64,000 nucleotides of DNA from Rhynchopus sp. YZ270_cl-10 (lineage: Eukaryota > Euglenozoa > Diplonemea > Diplonemida > Diplonemidae). Position numbers and translations under genes: made by a program. Position 1 is the stretch's first letter; the number at the start of each line of letters is the position of its first letter. Location of the stretch: the NCBI GenBank assembly GCA_964035575.1, contig OZ037857.1:1302001-1366000 (forward strand). Reading direction: 5' to 3'. Under the pieces are notes generated by a model. The model was not told the DNA's origin. It searched no databases and saw only the letters and a program-made list of their open reading frames with translations. Of the stretch, positions 32,360-40,794 are shown one piece after another.

Positions 32360-33570
32360 ATGGACGGCGTCGGAGGTCTTGCAGCGTGCACCCACGCGGA
32401 ATGTCCTATCTGTTTCGAGGCCCTTTGCGAGCAACCTGTGGCCGCTCTTCTGAAGAACGCGACCGACAGGGTATGTCAACACACACACACATACACATTG
32501 GGGCCATATTCTGAGCAAGAATTACCCCTACTAGTTATCAAACACACATACACACAGACACACACCTCTTCTTTTTCATGCACACTACGATCTAGTCAAG
32601 GAGACGACTAGTATTACTACTAGTCCAAATAACTAGTGTTTTACGACTGGTGTACATGGTAGCACGACTAGTGGGTGCTAAGTGCTACTAGTCGTAGTAC
32701 TAGTGGGCCTAGGATCACAGTTGTTTTACACTAATCGTTGCGACTAGTAGTGGCATTAGTCTACCTGACTAAGCCGTCGTGTATTTTAGGCTACATCTGA
32801 TTCATAAACTGAACACATTCTATTGCTCCCTCACCTCCACACTTCTGTTACAGGCGTGCCGACACTTCTTCCACCACAAATGCATTGTGGAAATCTCTGA
32901 GTTCTCCGGCACCGCAGACGGAGTGTGCCCAATGTGCCGTGCGGCGTACACTTCGATCATCGAGATGCCCGACCCTATGTCAAGCGCGGAGAAGTGGTTT
33001 CAGCTGGTTGACGCAGACTCGAGTGGGAACCTCACTTTGGAGGAGGTGGTCGACGTCGTGCGTGCGACGTGCAACATTAGCGAAGACGACGTCGAGACGC
33101 TTGTCCAGGAGAAGTGGGGCAAATGGGATGCAGACTCCTCCAAGGGCATTGAGTGGAATGAGTTCCCGGGGCTTCTCTCCTTCATTTTCGGCAACCTCCC
33201 CGACACTGCCTTCAGCGTGACACCGAACATCACCGGGGGGAACGGAAGCAACGAATGGTTCGACTTTTGGGATGAGGACAAAAACGGAGCGCTAGACAAG
33301 GATGAGGTTGCACGTGCCTTAATCAAAACCTTCGGCAAAAACGGATTCAGAACCGTCAAAGAACTCCAAGCCGTCATCGAATCCGTCTGGCCCCTCTTCG
33401 ACCCTGACCACTCCAACACCATCACAAAAGATGAATTTCTCATCCGTGATGGTCTAGCTGATACCATCTGTGCGTGTCTTCTCAACCAAGGGAAGTGGAC
33501 ACTTTCCCCGCAATTATCTCCTTGTGCATCACCACCACCAGCAGAATCACCGCCAGCAGCAGAGGCGTGA
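32360..33570 (+). CDS. RING-H2 plus four EF-hand protein, likely Ca-responsive E3 ligase
   Basis: Exons 32360-32470 and 32854-33570 join at GTATGT...GTTACAG in frame, giving 275 residues. The intron splits the RING finger: C15, C18 lie in exon 1 and C39, H41, H44, C47, C62, C65 in exon 2, a complete C3H2C3 set. Four EF-hand loops follow: D90-E101 (DADSSGNLTLEE), D129-E140 (DADSSKGIEWNE), D177-E188 (DEDKNGALDKDE) and D220-E231 (DPDHSNTITKDE). Loops 1 and 3 look canonical; loops 2 and 4 lack the usual glycine at position 6 and may bind weakly. RING-H2 fingers recruit ubiquitin-loaded E2 enzymes, so a ubiquitin ligase gated by calcium is the natural inference. The tail is Ser/Pro/Ala-rich. No membrane segment or substrate domain is visible. 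Confidence 0.83.
32583..32781. mobile_element. ACTAGT-rich MITE in the RING gene intron
   Basis: The left arm (CACTACGATCTAGTCA) and right arm read inward (CACGACGGCTTAGTCA) match, and inner words ACTAGT, TAGTGTTTTAC and CGACTAGT recur in both orientations. TA follows the right end (32782-32783); the left flank is CA. Ends resemble those of the 5674 and 6538 elements. The element accounts for about half of the 383-base intron and lies 72 bases before the acceptor. Confidence 0.5.
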
Positions 33571-34904
33571 TCCAGCAGAGATAACCTCAACAAAAAAAAG
33601 TTTGGGTATAAAAAGAGTATAGTAAGTACCAAGATGAAACGCAAAAAAAAAAAGAGTAAAAAGTAAAGTGAAGAAAGTGAAGTTAACGTAGTATAAATAG
33701 CCATATTCCTGCTCGATTCTTTTATGTTTACGTTTTTTTTTTCCCCCCTCTGTTTATCTTTATTGCGCCACAATCGCTTCAAAGGAGGCAGACAATAAGG
33801 AGATGCAAAAAAAAGAAAAAAATGTCCCTTTTTTCGATTATGGTGACTGAGCATGCTTAGGATGTTAGACGATTTTCTTTTTTTAGCAGATGTGTGTCCA
33901 CGTGCATCGTACATTTTTTTTTTCTCCCCTTTTTGGGTTGTTGTTTTTTATACACTTCCCTAATGCTTTCAAATTTTTATTTGAAAGTGTATGCATTTAT
34001 TTTCTCCCCTTTTTTTTCTCCAATACCATTCAAATACCTGGGGTTGTGTGGGTTTGAAGGGAACTGCATGCCCTCTCACTACAGTCACCTTTTTGTTTTT
34101 TTTTTTCTCTTGGTCTGCCCTGAGTGAGACAGCTCTTTTGGTATTTGCAATGAAGAGAAAAAAGGGGTGAAGGGGGGGTCTTTCATACCCAGTCTACAAG
34201 GCTAATTGCCAACACCTTCTGGGTATCCTTCGGCTGAAAAATGTTCCTTAACCCCCTCTCTCCCCAAAAAAATTCAAAATACGTTTTCCTGTAAATTAAC
34301 CATTCTTTGGACCTCCACTGTCCTGTTCACCCCCCCTTTGCGCACGCGAAATAAATAAAAATAGTTTACCCACACGCGCATACTCCCCCATCCAGCCCCT
34401 TTTGGGCGGCGAACAACGATTAACAAAAAGATTACTAGATTCCTCATATTGCTCATATTTCCTCACCACTACCTTTCTTTTTTGACCAATCCCAGCGGCT
34501 TAGGATTTACCTCACCAGACCTTTTTTGGCGCACGCACACGGTGAAGTATATGACTTGGCCTGTGGATTTGTGGTTTCATGATTTTGTTGTAAGTCAACG
34601 GTAGAACCACCAGTAAAACCACAAAGTCAAGACATTTACTTCACCGTCGTGCAGACCCATAGCAGGGAGTAGTTGAATGTTACCGACGTGAATATTACGA
34701 ATGCACGCCAATCAAGGCCGCTCCGCCAAATGCCGTGTCAAAACCTTCCTCCTTCTTTCTGGGTTTCTTCTTCAGCGGCGCCGTTTCCTCGCTGCGGATG
34801 GTCACGGTTTTCAAACATTTTGCTATTCCCTAACCCCCCCCCCCCCCCCCCTCTAGGTATTTTTCTCTCTCTCTCTTTCCCCCCTTCCCCTACAACCTTT
34901 TCAA
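33571..34904. other. Intergenic with a MITE and a poly-C tract
   Basis: No gene is seen. The stretch contains a weak dispersed motif at 33841-33868, a MITE at 34540-34646, and a run of 19 or so C at about 34832-34850 shortly before the next gene's ATG, followed by a CTCTCT run. Confidence 0.5.
34540..34646. mobile_element. Small MITE, CGGTGAAGTAAATGACTTG family
   Basis: Ends CGGTGAAGTATATGACTTGG and CAAGACATTTACTTCACCG are inverted repeats, with inner GTGGTTT / AAACCAC pairing. It is related to the element at 11560-11656. The flanking duplication is unclear. Confidence 0.5.
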
Positions 34905-36134
34905 ATGGTGTCCCAAACCTACTGGATGCTGGCTAAGGTGCCGGCTGACTTTAAGGTGTCAGATGTTGCCGCTCGGTGGGGTCCGCGGTTTTGGGTGGTG
35001 GACAGGATGGTGGGCATGCAGAAGATGTTGATCACGTGCGCAGGAAGGCTGACGCCACCGCTGCCTGAGGACTGGCTTGCCATGGGGATACACATTCGGC
35101 CGTACACTCCGAAGAACATAGTGCATGAGGCTCGCGTCTCGAGGACAGTGTTGGTGCACTACCTCAGGGACATACCGCCCACCCTCGCAGAGGCCTTGCT
35201 CTGCCTGCATGGCATGGGGTTTCCTGCGAAAGATCTGTTCTCAGTCGCGGTCTCAGCACCGGATTTACCCAATCCAAAGCCGAACGTTCCACACACAATA
35301 TTTGTAACCATGCACAGCCACGAGGCTGCGAAGGCGTTGGTCCCTTCGCGGTGGAGTGGCGGTGAGGACCCCTTTCTGCCTCGTTGGGATGGACATTTTT
35401 GTACGCAGACGAAGGCCTATGTGCATGTATTGCAGCTGCAGAAGGAGCGTAAGATAAGGGTGACCACGGAGACGCCGTATCTGTGGTTGAGCTCGAAGCA
35501 TGTCAGGGTGGGTGCGGTGACGTTGGCGGACGAAGCAAAGCGGGTCTTCTATGAGCAGCCCAAGGCTGCTGTTGAGGCGGTGCTGAGTGGAGACGCAATC
35601 CCTGCGTGGATAGGAAGCAGCCGTCGCGCGCCAGCGTCACCTGAGCAGTCGCCTGCAAAGGAAATGCCGGGGTTGGTTCTGCGTGTGAAGCGTGCGCCGC
35701 TGGAGCTTCCTATCGAGCTGGAGACAGAGGTGGAGAATGTGGATGTGAATGCGGATGTAGAGGAGGTGGAGGTGGAGGCAGAGGCAGACCAAGAGATGCC
35801 CGACCTAAGCATTGACGGCTCCGACACAACAGACACAAGCGCCAAGAAGACATCGAAGGTCTCACGCACCCTGCCCTCAGCAGAAATGCACCACGACCTG
35901 GTAACCACAACCTGCATGCCAATCTTCCGCAGTGCCGACGTCCACAGCTACAAAAGCGACGAGGAGGCAAGCTGCGGCATCACAAACAAATGTGCCTCCT
36001 CAGACAGCGACGGCACAGCATCATCCCCAGACTCCGAAAGCACTGTACGGACGCAGGCCTGCCAAACCGATCTCACTATGGAGCAACTCGACAAACTCTC
36101 AAAATTAGCACAAATGATAAAGGTCAATTTATGA
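34905..36134 (+). CDS. Unrecognised 409-residue protein with acidic C-terminal half
   Basis: A single ATG-started exon. Residues 1-245 look globular. One stretch (VLVHYLRDIPPTLAEALLCL ... HTIFVTMHSHEAAKAL) has the spacing of an RRM-like beta-alpha-beta unit with an RNP1-like strand, but this is weak. From about residue 250 the chain is low in complexity and strongly acidic (ELETEVENVDVNADVEEVEV), then Ser/Asp-rich, ending in a short helix (LTMEQLDKLSKLAQMIKVNL). No membrane segment or signal peptide is seen. An RNA-binding or scaffold role would be guesswork. It lies downstream of a C-run and CT-rich leader, with no introns. Confidence 0.7.
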   Translation: MVSQTYWMLAKVPADFKVSDVAARWGPRFWVVDRMVGMQKMLITCAGRLTPPLPEDWLAMGIHIRPYTPKNIVHEARVSRTVLVHYLRDIPPTLAEALLCLHGMGFPAKDLFSVAVSAPDLPNPKPNVPHTIFVTMHSHEAAKALVPSRWSGGEDPFLPRWDGHFCTQTKAYVHVLQLQKERKIRVTTETPYLWLSSKHVRVGAVTLADEAKRVFYEQPKAAVEAVLSGDAIPAWIGSSRRAPASPEQSPAKEMPGLVLRVKRAPLELPIELETEVENVDVNADVEEVEVEAEADQEMPDLSIDGSDTTDTSAKKTSKVSRTLPSAEMHHDLVTTTCMPIFRSADVHSYKSDEEASCGITNKCASSDSDGTASSPDSESTVRTQACQTDLTMEQLDKLSKLAQMIKVNL

Positions 36135-37779
36135 CAACGCTTTTTTTTCCTTTTTTCTGTGCACCATACGTCGGACATTCTTTCAAACGTTTTGATTTCA
36201 TTTTTTGAGTGCCTGCGTCCACCAATGAACGGTGAGGCGTTCGTACTTTCACTTCTTTTCTTTTTCCCTCCTTTCCCTCCCCTTCCTTGCTTTCTTACTG
36301 CATTGTATGGCACCCGATGGTCCAGTAGAAAATCTTCTGGAAAACGCAGGTTGCGCGCACCTTCGCGAGGAGGTAGGCAATTCATTTGTTTTGATTAGTC
36401 TACTGCTTCCGTGCGATATTTTTTATATCGCGTGTATGAAGGTTCACGTAAGACTACAAGGAAGGTTTCCCCCCAATCACAGTTCTTCCCCTTTAGAAAT
36501 ACACGATTTTTTTTACCCCATCCCTCCCCACCTCCCCGTTCTGTTTAAGAATGTGTGCTGCGCGAGAGGGCACATTCATATTTTTATAAGTTCTATTTTT
36601 CTAAGATGAACCCTGTGAGGTTCACCTTCGTTGTTTTCCCCTTTTTTTTTCTTTTTTTTTTTAGTGACCAAGCGAAGCTTAGGTTCACCAACGTTTTTTT
36701 TTTTTTTTTTTTTTTGGTTTTTTTTTCTTCTGGGAGTCTTCGCAAAGATGGCCGCAACTACAAAATAGGAGCTGTCATGACGCATGAGGATTTGTTTTGT
36801 TTTTTTTTTCTTTTTTGATTTGGGGACCTGCCCCCAGAAAAAAAATCCTTGGGCCATCTTTATGGTCTTTCCATTTGTTTAAATAGCTTTTTTTGAAAAC
36901 TTGGTTGTATTAGTGTAGCCACCCTAGAGTGTGCTCCACTATGTTTTTATAAGCAAACTTTTCCCTCTCACACAGCAACACACCCTCTTCACATCCTATC
37001 TGGTGCGCCTTAGTACAAACTACGACAGCGCTTCGTCGATGCTTAGCTGTCTCTCTAAGTACACCCTTACAAGATGTGTCACAGTTTTTTTTTCTTTCCT
37101 TCATTTCCACAAATGTATTTTTTTTTTTTTTTTTTTGTGGAACCGAAATCGTACGGGAATCTGCTGCTGAGGTAAAAAAAAAAAAAAAAAATGGTGGCTA
37201 GCATCGTCGTATTCTGCTTTTCATTCAGAATGCGAACACAGCCAGCTAGATGAGGGGGGAGGGGAAAACTGGGATGGATAGCACATTCATTTACAGATTT
37301 GTGGAGGTACACTGTTCACGAGAGGTCTGTTGTATTTCAAGTCAAACCTTTTGTTTGGGTTTGCTTTTTTATTTTTTCCCCCCAGCATTTTTTTCCCCAT
37401 AGTTTTCCTAGTATTTTCTTACAAATGATACAACGATCGCCCTATCCACCCCACCTACTTTGTAAACCACCCTGCACACCCCATTTACACTACCCTGCAC
37501 TTCACCTCAAATATACCCCAACAGGCTACCCACAAAATTTTGCATTTTCCCCCCATCCTATTATCGCATCAAAGCACCCCTTTCTTGAATGCGTTGTGGT
37601 TTTATGCCATAATGACTGCAATTCTAATCCTCTAGTACTAGCCCCTCCCTCTCCTCTTTGATTTTTCGTTTTGTGAAAACTTGGTTGTATTGGTGTAGCC
37701 ACCCTAGAGTGTTGTAGTGTGCTCGACTATATCGTTTTCTTTTCCCTCTTCCTTCCAAACTACCCCAAAAAGCAACTCC
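36135..37779. other. Intergenic with repeated motifs
   Basis: Two direct copies of the dispersed motif AACTTGGTTGTATT(A/G)GTGTA + GCCACCCTAGAGTGT lie at 36893-36943 and 37674-37732, about 780 bases apart; the second is just upstream of the next ATG. Other motif copies lie at 36203-36262, 36549-36575, 36663-36690 and 37305-37352. No gene is seen. Confidence 0.5.
37674..37732 (+). promoter_or_regulatory. Repeated motif 50 bases upstream of the 37780 gene
   Basis: The motif AACTTGGTTGTATTGGTGTA + GCCACCCTAGAGTGT sits immediately before a start codon here, but the other three copies in the window are not next to genes. A promoter or transcript-leader function is therefore only a possibility; it may be a mobile repeat that landed near the gene. 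Confidence 0.25.
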
Positions 37780-40025
37780 ATGGAAGACCCAGAGGGTGCG
37801 GAAGACATTACAGGAGGCTCAGGTGCATTGTGCAGTTCTCTCATTTCATCGTCCGTTTTAAACCCGGTGACCGAATTTGATAGACAGCTTGTGGAAAAGG
37901 GGGCGAAGGCGTCTGTGAAATCGTTGGTGAACGCAAAGGTTGCTTTTTTAAGACAGTGCGCGCAGAGTGATAGCGATGCGTACCATGTGTTCTCCCGCCA
38001 TGCAGAAAACAAAGCGTCGCGCAAACGCTGCGAACGGCGCGAAAGATTCCTCAAGGAGGTGAACTACATCCGTCTCAATGTGGGCAGCATTCTTCCCCTC
38101 CACCCGCGCGCTCCATCCCCAAAACTTCCCTCCCTTCCCCAAGCCCGCCGCCTCGCAGGGAGTAAGAACGCAAAGGAAACCTCTCGGGTCTGCTTTCAAC
38201 TCTCCCATGCTAAACGACTAGAAATGTGGCTCTGTTTCGTTTGCTGTGCAAATTACGCGGCCCTCCTGGGACCTATGTGTGGCCAAGATATTGTTGACTG
38301 TGCAGACCCAGGGAAGCTTATGGTAATGTGCGCACAGCGGTTGCACACGAGGTCGTGGGATGTATTGTCAAGGGTGTTGCGGAGGTGGATTGAGAGGTTC
38401 CGCGCGAGGAAGCGGAATGAGGCGATGGACATGGTGCTGGCAGTGCTGCATGGGATGCGGGGGCTGATCAAGAGGGAGCAGTTGATGCACTTTCGCGTGA
38501 AGGTGATCCGCTCGGCAAAGCGGATCCAACGGTTCTTCCGCACCCACCGACGCTACCTAGCTGCGGCACAGCACATCCTGCATAGGCAATGGCTGAAGAT
38601 CGAAGCCTCCATTCTTGCCCTCTCCTGGGAGATCATAGCGCGCGAGCTCAGCAAGGACGAAAACCTCACAGTGCACCCCATAGCAGAGTACGCGATCATG
38701 CGGGAGAACGACACCGAGGAGGCGACGCTAAATGAGGACCCAAACTGTCCGCAACTTCCAAAATGCGGGGACAGCCGCTTTGTCGATGCGATACCCTGCT
38801 ATTCGCCTGCAGGTATGTTGCCTTTCGGTTCATCTTCTAAAATTTTCTTTACATCTACTGTTGTAGGCCGGGTATTTGTGGTTTCATCCGGCTGGCATCG
38901 TACAGTGGGTCAGTCGGAGGTGCCTGCATCAACAACAAACAGTTTTTTGTCTTTTTTTCATTTTCTGATTTAGAACTCATATTTGCAGGATTCGTCCCTT
39001 TCGTTGTACGGCAACCCATAGTATGGTCGATGCTGTTGAAGCACCGCAAGCACCACGCTTCCCTGAACCAGCCTATCCCCTGCATTGTCCCTTCTGATAC
39101 CCTCCTGGAGTTGGTCCGCAGCTGTGCCTCTGAGCATGTTGTGCTGCCGGCACCGCCGAAGCCACCACCTACACCACCTGCACGGATTGAACCGGAGGCT
39201 GACCCGGAGGCTGACATCCCCTCACCTCGTTCCCGCCGGAGTACTGGGGGGAGGAAAACCTTGCGTGCTCTTCATGGTAGCATTCGAAGGGGTACTGTCT
39301 CCGCACCACTTCCACCCCCTTCTCCACGAAGCACGCCTACTGCAGAGGTGCTCGCAGAGAGGAAACGCAGTCTTGCCCGGAAGGCGTCTTTCGTTGTTGC
39401 AGCACACCAAAGTCGTGCTGCACGAATAAGTCTTGACAGCTCTACAGCTGGTCTGCGACGAAGCATCGCATTAGAGGAGTCTGTCGTAGACCCCACGGAG
39501 GTTCTGTCAAATGAAATGCTGTATGGGGAAAGAGGCAAAACGGTGCGTACGGTAGCAGAGGCGTTGGGTCTGCCGAATGCTGCGGCTGTGGAAAGGTATC
39601 TCAATCCGCCTCAGAAAAGTTATAGGGAGAAGCAGGCTGGGTCGAGTGTGTGTGTGCCTCGAGGTGCTGTGGTGGTGGGGGTGAGGCATGAGGAGGAGGA
39701 GGAGGTGGCGGAGGGGGCGTTCCCGGCGTTGCACATGAAGGAGGTGGTTGAGGTGGCGTTCCCGTCGGTGCGGCAGCCACGCAAACGAAGGTTGTTGAAA
39801 AAGGCGCGGACGTACACCTCGCATACAGGGCGTAGGGAGCGTGTCTGGAGGCATGCGCGCAAAGGGCTGCATTCGCCGAAGCCGCCGTCGTCGAGTGGTG
39901 GTGGTGGTGGGTGGTCACGTTGCACGTCCTCCCGAGGCTCGCTCTGGAGTGAGGGCGCATCTAAAACCCCGGCCACTTCCGTGGCAGGGGAGATAGAGTG
40001 GGATGGGAGTGATTGGGGGTCATAA
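37780..40025 (+). CDS. IQ-motif-like basic protein, unknown function (2 exons)
   Basis: Exons 37780-38812 and 38989-40025 join at GTATGT...TTTGCAG in frame (codon GGA split), giving 689 residues. The start is the first ATG in frame (MEDPEGAEDITGG). The first part is helical and basic. At about residues 240-265 the sequence SAKRIQRFFRTHRRYLAAAQ fits an IQ-like calmodulin-binding pattern (IQxxxR). The second exon is largely disordered: Pro-rich (PAPPKPPPTPPA), Ser/Arg-rich, with a Glu/Val run (EEEEVAEGAFP) and a Gly-rich end (SSGGGGGWS). There are no transmembrane segments. A cytoskeletal or calmodulin-binding scaffold is conceivable. Family unknown. Confidence 0.7.
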
Positions 40026-40128
40026 TCATACTCACGTATGGTCTCTTGAGACTTCTTTTTTTTTTTCTCAACGTTGCTTTGACACATATTTTTTAGTCAT
40101 TTTTTTTTTTTTTTTTTTGCAACCTCTT

Positions 40129-40761
40129 CAGGGTGTTTCCTAATTTGCTTCCGCTTCCGGGGATTTGGAAAAAAAATGGCCAGGGAAAAAATTTGCGGGA
40201 AAAAATTAGGGACGTATTTAAAGTGCTTATTTTTTGGTATTTTCCCGAAAAAAGTATGTTCGCTGTTCTGGATCGCTCCAATCATTCAAATAAAGCAGTT
40301 TTCGAGAATTTTTATTTTCACCGATGTTGGGTACCGTGCGCCTGCGGCGCTGCCTGTTCCTACTAGTTTCTACAGGCAAACACTTGGACCCGTTACCTTA
40401 CACTGACGGGTTTTGACCAAAACCAAGAACTTGTCCATTTCGGCAAATTGACCCCACCACAGAACGGGCAGATTCCGAAAATGCAAATGCCGGTGTTTTC
40501 GGGTATTTTCATGTTTTCAGGATCAGGGAGAGAAAATCTGGGTTGTGGGATTTACCTGGTCCCCTTTACCTTACACTCATTTTGACCAACACCAAGAACT
40601 TGGCCATTTCGGCAAAGTGACCCCACCACAGCGCGGACGGATTCCGGAAATGCCAATTCCGGCATGTTTTGGGGCTGAAAACCCACTTTTTTTCCAGGGA
40701 AAAAATTTGCTTCCGGATGTCGGAATTTTCTGGAAAATTTCCAAAATTAGGAAACACCCTG
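40129..40761. mobile_element. hAT-like element 34 bases upstream of the ART-NACHT gene
   Basis: Inverted ends CAGGGTGTTTCCTAATTT / AAATTAGGAAACACCCTG (18 of 18) bound 633 bases, with a perfect 8-bp target duplication AACCTCTT on each side (40121-40128 and 40762-40769). Inside are the GC-rich motif GTACCGTGCGCCTGCGGCGC at about 40330 and two direct copies of a block containing TTGTCCATTTCGGCAAA / TTGGCCATTTCGGCAAA. No transposase is present. The last bases of the window (63969-64000) match this internal block, so another copy continues beyond the window. Confidence 0.8.
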
Positions 40762-40794
40762 AACCTCTTCCATTTAACTTCAAATAGGTCAAAT

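Noticed and set aside
36893-37732. A composite element bounded by direct terminal repeats
   Set aside because: The 50-base direct copies are too short, the interior has no recognisable coding capacity, and single copies occur elsewhere.
38855-38960. Extra exon between GTTGTAG (38867) and a GT at about 38907 in the IQ-like gene
   Set aside because: A single intron 38813-38988 restores the frame perfectly; adding the extra exon is not needed and does not improve the protein.
40669-40794. Upstream start (TTG at 40669 or earlier in-frame extension) for the ART-NACHT gene
   Set aside because: This part lies inside the hAT-like element and its duplication; the ATG at 40795 gives a proper myristoylation start.
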